From NCBI GenBank assembly GCA_027451165.1, contig DAIDJX010000064.1:1-13642 (forward strand): a stretch of DNA of 13,642 nt. Reading direction: 5' to 3'. The notes below the pieces were generated by a model. The model ran no database searches. It saw only the letters and a program-made list of their open reading frames with translations, and was not told the DNA's origin. The number at the start of each line of letters is the position of its first letter. The first letter of the stretch is position 1. Both the position numbers and the translations under genes were made by a program. This document shows, one piece after another, positions 1 to 7,183 of the stretch. Source of the DNA: Prolixibacteraceae bacterium (GTDB taxonomy: Bacteria; Bacteroidota; Bacteroidia; Bacteroidales; Prolixibacteraceae).

Positions 1-789
1 TATGGGCAGCAGGCGGTCAATTATTCTCGTGACATGGAGGCGTTTCCGCTGCTCAAGCGGATCATCGAGAAGATCACCCAGCTTCCTTCCTTCTACCGGT
101 CTCCGACCGATATGGGGGTGAACCGGGCCAGTTCAGGCATCGTTGATGATGCGGTTGTCGTGGAAGCTTCCAGGCAGGAGATTATCCGCAGGCACTTCCG
201 CTGCACGGTTGAATATGCCATGGGGCTTGCTGACCGGGATGTTCTGGACCGGGCGCATGACATCATGGACAGGACCGGTGCGAAAGCGGAAGACCGGAAA
301 GTTGTCATACCAGCCAGAAAAGCTGCAGCTGAGGCCAAAAGTAAGGAGAAGGGAAATGATGGAATTTATTGCGGAGCTGCCATCGAACTTCCGGATGGCA
401 CCATCATTACGGGAAAAAACTCTCCGCTTATGCATGCCGCATCCAGTATGATCCTGAATGCCACCAAGTATCTGGCCGGCTTGCCCGAAACCATGTACCT
501 GCTACCCCAGAACATCATCGATTCCGTAACCCACTTAAAAAAAGAAATTCTGGAAGGAAAAATGGTCAGTCTGGATTTGGATGAAACATTGATTGTACTG
601 GGGATCAGCGCATTGGTAAATCCGGCTGCACAAATGGCACTGGAAAATCTCAAGAAATTAAGGGATTGTGAAGTGCACCTGACCCATATACCCACCCCCG
701 GTGACGAAGCCGGTTTGCGCAAGTTGCAGGTCAACCTGACCTGTGACCCGGAATTCCCGGGAAAAAGCCTGTTTATCAGCAATACGTAA
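1..789 (+). CDS. DUF1846 / UPF0371 family protein, 3' part only
   Basis: The frame is open from base 1 and reads Y-G-Q-Q-A-V-N-Y-S-R-D before the first ATG at 34. The 'AVNY.RD.E.FP.L' stretch is conserved in the DUF1846 (UPF0371) family, so the gene enters from the left and the ATG at 34 is internal. From about base 106 the protein carries TDMGVN...IVDDAVV.EAS.QEIIRR, the other block I recognise. About 262 residues are present, while full members are roughly 500, so about half is missing. The C-terminus (CDPEFPGKSLFISNT, then TAA) looks complete. The family is a conserved, probably cytosolic protein without a firmly assigned reaction, and I propose none. No signal peptide can be judged. The beta-propeller gene starts 14 bases downstream, suggesting co-transcription. 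Family assignment is from remembered motifs. Confidence 0.85.
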   Translation, partial: YGQQAVNYSRDMEAFPLLKRIIEKITQLPSFYRSPTDMGVNRASSGIVDDAVVVEASRQEIIRRHFRCTVEYAMGLADRDVLDRAHDIMDRTGAKAEDRKVVIPARKAAAEAKSKEKGNDGIYCGAAIELPDGTIITGKNSPLMHAASSMILNATKYLAGLPETMYLLPQNIIDSVTHLKKEILEGKMVSLDLDETLIVLGISALVNPAAQMALENLKKLRDCEVHLTHIPTPGDEAGLRKLQVNLTCDPEFPGKSLFISNT

Positions 790-803
790 TTTAAAAGATC
801 AAT

Positions 804-2060
804 ATGAGAGTAAAATTTTATAAAAGAAACAAGTTTCGACTGTTGTTGTGGATAACATTAATGACCACACAGGCAACTGTCATGGCCCAAACCATATACC
901 AATGGCGTGGACCCGAACGGAGCGGCATTTACCCGGAAAGCGGGCTTTTAAAAAGCTGGCCGCAAAATGGCCCGGAGCTGTTATGGTCGGCAGAGATGAT
1001 CGGCAACGGTTTCGCAGCACCTGTGGTAACACCCGAAAAACTCTTCATTAACGGGGAAATGGAGGGAATGAGTTTCCTGTTTGCTTTTGACCTGAAAGGG
1101 AAACTGCTTTGGAAATCTCCCAATGGTGCGGAGTTCACCGGCAGCGGATATGCCTCTTCCTTCCCCGGAGCCCGCTCAACCCCAACGGTCATCGGAGACC
1201 TGGTATACAGCATGTCGGGTAAAGGCAGGCTGGCGTGCTTTGAAGTACTTTCCGGAAAAGAAAAATGGGCGGTCGATTTGGTCAAAGACCTGAAAGGACT
1301 TGACAGTGAATTTGGATTCGCAGAATCCCCCCTCATTGACGGAGAACTTGTTTTTTGTATGCCTGGCGGACCGGTGAACAACGTAGTAGCGCTAAACCGT
1401 TTTACGGGAAAACAAGTATGGACCTCCAAAGCTCTCGGCGACACCACTTCCTTTACTTCTCCTCAGTTGGTTGTTCTTCCCACCCGGAAGCTTCTGGTAA
1501 CCCTTTCGCGGCATTACATTTTTGCCGTGGACACCAAAAACGGAGAACTGCTTTGGTCACAAAAGCTGTTGAATTACAGGTATGATGGGGAACACTGCAA
1601 TACCCCTGTTTTTGCGAACGGGATGCTTTATTACAACGCTGCCGATGAAAACGGCAATGGCATGGTAAAACTGGAACTTTCCCCCGATGGAAAAAGCATC
1701 CGGGAACTTTGGAGAACCAAGGATGCTGCCAATGGATTCGGAGGTTTTGTGGTTTCCATCGGTCATGTTTTCCTGGCTAATGCCAAAAAACAACTGATTG
1801 CCCTCGAAATTGGAGGAGGTAAGGTGGTTACGACCTTACGTCCAGCCAGCGGAAGCGTGGTCATGAGTGGTAATCGTCTCTATGTATACAACGATAACGG
1901 AGACATGAAACTGATTGCTTTTGAGAACAATGCGTTTTCGGAAATCAGTAAGTTTAAGGTTAACAAAGGTTCCAAAGAGCATTTTTCACATCCGGTCATT
2001 GCCGGTGGTGTTCTTTATATTCGCCACGGGAATGCGTTAATGGCATACAAAATCAAGTAG
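804..2060 (+). CDS. Secreted PQQ-type beta-propeller protein (BamB-like fold)
   Basis: A 418-residue protein. Residues 1-28 form a long signal peptide: a basic start (RVKFYKRNKFR), a hydrophobic core (LLLWITLM), and probable cleavage after VMA, leaving Q29. The mature start, YQWRGPERSGIYPESGLL, matches the 'W..RGP.R.G..PE.GLLK.WP..GP.LLW' opening typical of secreted PQQ-like propellers. About seven or eight blade repeats follow with the pattern (aliphatic)-A-(F/L)-(D/E/N)...G(K)..W, for example FAFDLKGKLLW, ACFEVLSGKEKW, VALNRFTGKQVW and FAVDTKNGELLW; the last is a degenerate LMAYKIK. Despite the name, many members bind no PQQ, and I see no dehydrogenase domain. A role as a periplasmic scaffold or binding protein is inference. 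The stop codon is separated from the zwf ATG by only two bases, which suggests translational coupling to a cytosolic metabolic enzyme. No lipobox is seen. Confidence 0.85.
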   Translation: MRVKFYKRNKFRLLLWITLMTTQATVMAQTIYQWRGPERSGIYPESGLLKSWPQNGPELLWSAEMIGNGFAAPVVTPEKLFINGEMEGMSFLFAFDLKGKLLWKSPNGAEFTGSGYASSFPGARSTPTVIGDLVYSMSGKGRLACFEVLSGKEKWAVDLVKDLKGLDSEFGFAESPLIDGELVFCMPGGPVNNVVALNRFTGKQVWTSKALGDTTSFTSPQLVVLPTRKLLVTLSRHYIFAVDTKNGELLWSQKLLNYRYDGEHCNTPVFANGMLYYNAADENGNGMVKLELSPDGKSIRELWRTKDAANGFGGFVVSIGHVFLANAKKQLIALEIGGGKVVTTLRPASGSVVMSGNRLYVYNDNGDMKLIAFENNAFSEISKFKVNKGSKEHFSHPVIAGGVLYIRHGNALMAYKIK

Positions 2061-2062
2061 CC

Positions 2063-3586
2063 ATGAAAAAACCGGAAGATCAGCTGCTGGTAATTTTTGG
2101 CGCGTCGGGAGATCTGACCAGCCGGAAACTGGTTCCCGCTTTGTATTCCCTGTTCAAACGTAATGTGACTCCGGAAAAATTTGTCGTACTGGGAGTTAGT
2201 CGTTCTGAACTTTCAGATGATCAATTCCGCAGGAAACTGGGAGCAGGTGTTCAGGATTCTTTGGGCAAAGGGATCAATGAAGAGCAGATGATCAACTCCT
2301 TTTTGGAGCGGTTTTACTACCTTCCACTGGATATGGCCAATCCACAGGAGTATTACCGGCTGGTTGAGCGGATAGATGTATTGACCACCGGCTTATCTCC
2401 AGTAAAAAACATACTTTTTTACCTGTCCACTCCGCCTGTTCTCTTCGGCCCAATTGCCAGGAACATTGGATCGTGCGGATTACAGAAGGAAACAGAGGGG
2501 TTCCGGAGAATTATCGTTGAAAAACCATTCGGGTATGATTTGGAGTCGAGCCGGCAGTTAAGAAAGGAACTTCATGCTTCGTTTGAGGAGAAGCAGATTT
2601 ACCGCATTGACCATTACCTGGGTAAGGAAACGGTTCAGAACCTGTTGGTTATGCGGTTTGGAAATGGGATTTTTGAACCTTTATGGAACCGGAATTATAT
2701 TGACCATGTCGAGATCACTTCAGCAGAAAGCCTCGGGGTGGAAGGCAGAGGTGGATACTATGACGGCTCAGGCGCCCTGAGGGATATGGTGCAAAACCAC
2801 TTGTTACAGATGGTGGGCCTTACCGCCATGGAGCCCCCGTCGTCGATGGAGGCGGATTCCCTGCGCAACGAAGTTTTTAAAGTATTTCAGTCGCTGAGGC
2901 CCATCCGGGAGGAAGATGTCTCAAAACAGGTCATTCGTGGCCAGTATGTTGCCTCACACATCCGCGGGGAATTGGTTCCCGGATACAGGGAAGAATCAGG
3001 TGTTCAACCTGAATCGAGAACAGAAACTTTTGCAGCCATCAAGTTTTATATTGACAACTGGCGTTGGGGAGGCGTTCCGTTTTACATCCGGACAGGCAAG
3101 CGGTTGCCAACCCGGGTCACAGAAGTGGTTATTCACTTCAAACCGACCCCTCACAACCTGTTCAGGAAGGAAGAAACCTGCATGACCGGCAACCAGTTGA
3201 TCATCCGCATTCAGCCCGATGAAGGCATTTTGCTGAAGTTCGGGTTGAAGGAACCGGGAAGTGGTTTCCAGGTAAAAACGGTTAATATGGATTTCCACTA
3301 TTCTGATCTCCGTGATGTCCATGTACCTCCGGCATATGAAAGGCTGATCCACGACGCTATGACCGGAGATTCCACCCTCTATTCCAGGGCAGATGCCGTG
3401 GAAGAATCCTGGAAATTCGTTGCGCCCATCCTGAAAGCCTGGGAAAGGGAACCTGGCCAAAAAATATATGGTTATCCGGCTGGTACCTGGGGCCCGCAAC
3501 AGGCTGAAAGTCTCATCGAAAACAGTTCCGGCTGGAGATACCCCTGTAAGAACCTGGCTGACGACGGAGAATATTGTGAATTGTAA
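2063..3586 (+). CDS. zwf: Glucose-6-phosphate 1-dehydrogenase
   Basis: A 507-residue cytosolic enzyme that oxidises glucose 6-phosphate to 6-phosphogluconolactone, reducing NADP(+) or NAD(+). This is the first step of the oxidative pentose phosphate pathway. The nucleotide-binding loop GASGDLTSRKL lies at residues 14-24, EKPFG at 153-157, and the signature RIDHYLGKE at 181-189. By family alignment the substrate-binding and catalytic histidines are H184 and H246, the latter in MVQNHLLQ. Their spacing of 62 equals the H178/H240 spacing of the Leuconostoc enzyme. Length is normal and no key residue is missing. The ATG at 2063 is only two bases after the preceding stop, and an N-terminus of MKKPEDQLLVIFGASGD is right for the family. 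pgl, the next pathway step, follows after 22 bases. gnd, often linked in this phylum, is not present here. Confidence 0.98.
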   Translation: MKKPEDQLLVIFGASGDLTSRKLVPALYSLFKRNVTPEKFVVLGVSRSELSDDQFRRKLGAGVQDSLGKGINEEQMINSFLERFYYLPLDMANPQEYYRLVERIDVLTTGLSPVKNILFYLSTPPVLFGPIARNIGSCGLQKETEGFRRIIVEKPFGYDLESSRQLRKELHASFEEKQIYRIDHYLGKETVQNLLVMRFGNGIFEPLWNRNYIDHVEITSAESLGVEGRGGYYDGSGALRDMVQNHLLQMVGLTAMEPPSSMEADSLRNEVFKVFQSLRPIREEDVSKQVIRGQYVASHIRGELVPGYREESGVQPESRTETFAAIKFYIDNWRWGGVPFYIRTGKRLPTRVTEVVIHFKPTPHNLFRKEETCMTGNQLIIRIQPDEGILLKFGLKEPGSGFQVKTVNMDFHYSDLRDVHVPPAYERLIHDAMTGDSTLYSRADAVEESWKFVAPILKAWEREPGQKIYGYPAGTWGPQQAESLIENSSGWRYPCKNLADDGEYCEL

Positions 3587-3608
3587 GAATCGCCCCATCC
3601 GGATTCCA

Positions 3609-4337
3609 ATGAACCAAAAAGAAATCATCACCTTTGAGGATCACTGCAGGATGGCAGGATTTCTGGCTGATTTTGTTGCAACACAAATCAATGGTTTACC
3701 CCCATCCCAATTCCTGAATATAGCATTGTCGGGAGGCAGTACCCCAAAAACTATTTTTGAACAGATCCGGCTTCAGCATAGGGAACAAACAGACTGGCAC
3801 CGCATACGTTTTTTTCAGGTCGACGAAAGATGTGTTCCGCCTGACGACCCACAAAGCAACTACCGGATGATCATGGAGAATTTGCTTGATGGACTTGATT
3901 TTCCGGATGACCAGTTTATCCGGATGAGGGGAGAGGAGGATCCACAGGAAGAGGCACAACGATATGGTCAGCTGATGAAAGAAATCCTCCCTTCAGACGG
4001 AGAATGGCCCGTATTCGACCTTATCCTCCTGGGGCTGGGAAATGATGGGCATACAGCCTCCCTTTTCCCCGGTAACGATGGCATCCTTCGGACCCTGCAA
4101 TGGTGTGAAGTAGCACATCACCCTGGAAGCGGGCAAGCAAGGATCACAGTGACCCTCCCGGTAATCAACCATGCCCACCATATCCTGTTTTTGGTTACCG
4201 GCAAAGAAAAAGCAGAAATTGTATCTGATGTCATCCGCCAAAAGGAAGGCTTATCTTTACCTGCATCCCTTGTAAATCCGGCCTCAGGAAAGATTACCTG
4301 GCTTATCAGCAAAGAAGCTGCATTGTTGATAAGTTGA
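3609..4337 (+). CDS. pgl: 6-phosphogluconolactonase (PGL/DevB type)
   Basis: A 242-residue cytosolic enzyme that hydrolyses 6-phosphogluconolactone, the zwf product, to 6-phosphogluconate. Motifs in order are LSGGSTPK (about residues 40-47), FFQVDERCVPPDD with VDER at 71-74, SNYRM, and LGLGNDGHTASLFPG with NDGHT at 145-149. These are the standard phosphate- and lactone-binding blocks of the glucosamine-6-phosphate isomerase/PGL superfamily. VDER and NDGHT favour PGL over NagB. The frame is open upstream to 3468, but that extension would run about 120 bases inside zwf in another frame and encode unrelated sequence. The ATG at 3609 gives the usual length and a normal start (MNQKEIITFEDHCRMA). 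No clear Shine-Dalgarno is visible. It is probably the last gene of the operon, since 128 bases follow before the next gene. Confidence 0.96.
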   Translation: MNQKEIITFEDHCRMAGFLADFVATQINGLPPSQFLNIALSGGSTPKTIFEQIRLQHREQTDWHRIRFFQVDERCVPPDDPQSNYRMIMENLLDGLDFPDDQFIRMRGEEDPQEEAQRYGQLMKEILPSDGEWPVFDLILLGLGNDGHTASLFPGNDGILRTLQWCEVAHHPGSGQARITVTLPVINHAHHILFLVTGKEKAEIVSDVIRQKEGLSLPASLVNPASGKITWLISKEAALLIS

Positions 4338-4391
4338 TGAATTACTTTTTTTAAAACCCGATTATTCCTGCATCGATTTGTGCCTATTTTA

Positions 4392-4405
4392 CACCTTTCA
4401 CCTTT
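4392..4405 (+). repeat. Perfect tandem heptamer in an intergenic gap
   Basis: CACCTTT occurs twice in a row, at 4392-4398 and 4399-4405, inside the 128-base gap between pgl and the tail-fibre-like gene. It may be chance or part of an upstream control element. This gap (4338-4465) shows no convincing terminator hairpin for the zwf-pgl operon and no well-spaced Bacteroidota promoter. AT-rich sequence directly precedes the ATG at 4466. Confidence 0.4.
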
Positions 4406-4465
4406 ACGGGCATAAAAATGTTTCGTAGAGCAGTTTGGTTATAGGATAATTTTAATAAAAACAAA

Positions 4466-7135
4466 ATGAAAAAATTATTGATAATCTGTTTGTTAACTTT
4501 CCCCTTTTTCACAGTAACCGCCCAATCACCCTTGTTGTTTAAATACCAGGCAGTAGCCAGGGATGCAGCCGGAATCATTTTATCGGGGAAAACAGTGAAG
4601 TTTCAGATATCTGTTGTTAAAAACAACGCTGCAGGTCAGGTTGTCTATTCTGAAATCCATTCCAAAACAACGAATGCCTTCGGACTGGTTGACCTTGAGA
4701 TTGGCAACGGCACCCAACCATTGGGCGATTTCGGAAAGATTGACTGGGGTGTTGATAAGTATTTTTTAAAGGTAGAAATAGATCCTACAGGTGGATCTTC
4801 TTTTCAAACTGTGGGTACCACACAACTGCTGAGTGTACCCTATGCCCTTTATGCCAGGAATGTGCAGTACAACAATGATGCGGATGCTGATTCAACGAAT
4901 GAACTTCAAAAAATTGTTGTCAGCAATAACGTCATTTCCCTGACCAAAGGAGGGGGTTCCTTCACTCTTCCTTCCACACTGCCAGGTGATAACTGGGGCA
5001 CGCAGCTTGTGGTCAGCGATTCCACCCTCACCGGTACCGGAAGCACCGCTTCTCCGCTTCAAGTGGCCCGAAGGGGAGCTGTTACCGGCCAGGTATTGAA
5101 ATGGAACGGAACCACCTGGAAACCGGCAGCCGATGAAACAGGGTCCGGAGGTACAGGGGCCAGCGGACCGGCAGGCGGTGATTTGTCGGGCACTTACCCA
5201 AATCCTTCAATTGCCACAGGTAAGGTCAATTCAGCCAAAATAGCCGATGGCAGTGTTAAAACAGCTGATTTAGCTGACAGTACAGTTACCACGGCAAAAA
5301 TCTATCCTTTTGCGGTTACAACTTCCAGGATTGATACGGGAGCGGTAACCTCTGAAAAACTGGCAGCTGCAGCAATTACTCAAAGAGAGTTGGCTGACAG
5401 TGCAGTTACTTCACTAAAACTGTCCCGGATGGGCGCTTCTACCGGCCAGATCTTAAAATGGAACGGGAGCGCCTGGACCCCTTCCAATGAAACAACCGGA
5501 GCAGCCGGATTAACACTTCCCTTTGCTGGTACAGTGAGTACCCCCAATGCAGGGTTCAGTGTAACCAACTCAGCCGCAATTGACCATTCTGTAGCACTCT
5601 TCGGATATGCCACCTCTCCTACCAAACTTACTTATGGGGTAAAAGGCACCTCTGCTTCTGTGAACGGCAGCGGGGTAATTGGGGAAGTCAGCGCTAACGA
5701 AGGACTCACCACCGGGGTATATGGCATCACTTCATCGCCTTCCGGAAGAGGAGTTGTCGGATTTGCTCAGGCTGCATCGGGAAGCTCTTCCGGCGTCGTG
5801 GGAATTAACAATTCAGCCGATGGACAAGCTGTTTGGGGAAGATCAGAGGCTGCAACAGGTTCAGGATATGGAGTAGTGGGAAGTTCTCTTTCCCCTGCAG
5901 GTTATGGTGTTTTCGGCGCTGCCAACAGTACTGCCGGAGCAAATTTCGGCTTATTTGGCCTTTCAAAATCAGTCAGTGGCACCGGGGTTTATGGTTCAGC
6001 TGAAAGTGGTTCCGGCATAACTTATGGTGTTCGCGGCAATGTGGAATCTACCTCTGGCTATTCCGGTTACTTCACCGGGGGACGCTTTTATGTCAGCAAC
6101 AATGTAGGCCTTGGCGTTGATAATCCCGCAGTTAAACTGGAAGTCAACGGACAGGTTAAAATCCTGGGAGGCAACCCCGGACTTGGCAAGATTCTGGCTT
6201 CTGATGCCAATGGCCTGGCCAGCTGGGTAGATCCCTTCAGTAGTATGTCACTCCCATTTACCGGTATCCAGTCCTCTGATAGTTCCCTCTTTAAAATCGA
6301 GAATACCTCAACCTCCACCTACAATTCGACAGGCATCTACGGACTTTCCGCCTCTTCGACAGGTACGGCAATTCATGGGAAAAATTATGCAGCCACCGGT
6401 TTAACCAAAGGGGTTTTAGGGGAAGTAACTTCCCCTGATGGCTTTTCCGGCTATTTTACCGGCGGCAGGTTTTATGTGAACGGTAATGTCGGAATTGGGA
6501 CCAAAGCGCCAGCCCACAAACTACATGTGGTGGGCGACCAGATCAGGCTTTCCAACCCTTCGGGATCATACATTGCAATGCGATCGGACGATAATTCCGG
6601 ATTTGTGAACATGTATTATTCCTGCGCCAATATGGTCATACAGGGAAGTTCAGCTGGAGAAAATGTTCTTTTCCACCCGGCGGTACAAAGCAAAGTCGGT
6701 ATTCGCACCTGGACCCCCATTTACGATCTGGATGTCAACGGTGACATCCGTGCCACAGGCAGTGTGTTTTATGGTGGCGTTTCCGGCAGCAACTCAGCTA
6801 CACCTTACACCAAACCGGATTATGTTTTTAAAGAGACCTACGACTTCATTCCGGTTGAAAAAGTGGAAGAGTTCCTCCTGCGTGAAAAACATTTGCCCTG
6901 GGTAACATCTGCGGATCAGGAAAAAAAGGAAAACGGGGAAACCACCAACATGACCCGCATGGCCTTCCAAACCCTCGAATCTGTCGAGAATCTTCAGTTG
7001 CAAATCATCGACCAGCAGAAAATCATCCAGGCTCTGAAGACTCAAAATGAACAATTAATGCGGGAAAACCACGCCCTCAAACAAATGGACGAAGAAATCA
7101 TGACCCGCCTCCACAAACTCGAAAACAAAAAGTAA
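4466..7135 (+). CDS. Large secreted tail-fibre-like repeat protein with C-terminal coiled coil
   Basis: An 889-residue protein, exported by a signal peptide (MKKLLIICLLTFPFFTVTAQ). Residues 22-131 form an N-terminal domain common in Bacteroidota surface proteins: YQAVARDAAG, then GLVDLEIGNGTQ, YFLKVEIDPTGG and QLLSVPYALYAR (126-131). Next are TGQVLKWNG (207-215), a Ser/Thr/Ala-rich 'SAKIADGSVKTADLADS' repeat stretch (249-323), a second TGQILKWNG (326-334), and Gly-rich 'GV.G' repeats of the YGVxG type (about 390-532). SGYFTGGRFYV occurs at 533-543 and 661-671. VGIGT-like segments occur at 547, 675 and 744. The tail has PDYVF (784-788), HLPW (809-812) and a probable coiled coil (about 840-889), reminiscent of trimeric fibre ends. 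I see no S74 chaperone domain and no type IX sorting domain. Surface or matrix fibre is the likeliest role; the ligand is unknown. The gene stands alone, with its stop inside an inverted repeat. Confidence 0.85.
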   Translation: MKKLLIICLLTFPFFTVTAQSPLLFKYQAVARDAAGIILSGKTVKFQISVVKNNAAGQVVYSEIHSKTTNAFGLVDLEIGNGTQPLGDFGKIDWGVDKYFLKVEIDPTGGSSFQTVGTTQLLSVPYALYARNVQYNNDADADSTNELQKIVVSNNVISLTKGGGSFTLPSTLPGDNWGTQLVVSDSTLTGTGSTASPLQVARRGAVTGQVLKWNGTTWKPAADETGSGGTGASGPAGGDLSGTYPNPSIATGKVNSAKIADGSVKTADLADSTVTTAKIYPFAVTTSRIDTGAVTSEKLAAAAITQRELADSAVTSLKLSRMGASTGQILKWNGSAWTPSNETTGAAGLTLPFAGTVSTPNAGFSVTNSAAIDHSVALFGYATSPTKLTYGVKGTSASVNGSGVIGEVSANEGLTTGVYGITSSPSGRGVVGFAQAASGSSSGVVGINNSADGQAVWGRSEAATGSGYGVVGSSLSPAGYGVFGAANSTAGANFGLFGLSKSVSGTGVYGSAESGSGITYGVRGNVESTSGYSGYFTGGRFYVSNNVGLGVDNPAVKLEVNGQVKILGGNPGLGKILASDANGLASWVDPFSSMSLPFTGIQSSDSSLFKIENTSTSTYNSTGIYGLSASSTGTAIHGKNYAATGLTKGVLGEVTSPDGFSGYFTGGRFYVNGNVGIGTKAPAHKLHVVGDQIRLSNPSGSYIAMRSDDNSGFVNMYYSCANMVIQGSSAGENVLFHPAVQSKVGIRTWTPIYDLDVNGDIRATGSVFYGGVSGSNSATPYTKPDYVFKETYDFIPVEKVEEFLLREKHLPWVTSADQEKKENGETTNMTRMAFQTLESVENLQLQIIDQQKIIQALKTQNEQLMRENHALKQMDEEIMTRLHKLENKK

Positions 7136-7159
7136 AGACACCGCACGGAATGTCTTTAC
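7132..7159. repeat. Inverted repeat 1 (9-bp arms), contains the stop of the upstream gene
   Basis: GTAAAGACA (7132-7140) and TGTCTTTAC (7151-7159) are perfect reverse complements separated by a ten-base loop (CCGCACGGAA). The TAA stop of the tail-fibre-like gene (7133-7135) lies in the left arm. The right arm ends with T-rich sequence rather than being followed by a U-run, so a classical intrinsic terminator is only partly supported. It directly abuts the second palindrome. Confidence 0.7.
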
Positions 7160-7183
7160 AGAGACGCCGCATGCGGCGTCTCT
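7160..7183. repeat. Perfect 24-bp palindrome (inverted repeat 2), overlaps the M48 stop
   Basis: AGAGACGCCGCA (7160-7171) is followed immediately by its exact reverse complement TGCGGCGTCTCT (7172-7183). The right end overlaps two bases of the minus-strand stop codon of the M48 gene (7182-7184). The sequence is GC-rich in the middle and could fold on either transcript. With inverted repeat 1 it occupies the whole convergent gap, which suits a bidirectional transcript end or a dispersed REP-like element. No U-run follows in either direction. Confidence 0.85.

Noticed and set aside
804..2060. Beta-propeller protein as a PQQ-dependent glucose dehydrogenase feeding zwf or pgl
   Set aside because: No dehydrogenase catalytic domain or haem motif is visible, and many proteins with these repeats bind no PQQ.
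3468..3608. Upstream extension of the pgl reading frame
   Set aside because: It overlaps the end of zwf in another frame and encodes sequence unlike the family. The ATG at 3609 gives the normal length and N-terminus.
4434..4454. TTTG ... TAATTTTA before the tail-fibre-like gene as a promoter
   Set aside because: The spacing between the boxes is only nine bases, and transcription would begin almost at the ATG. No better-spaced pair was found in 4338-4465.
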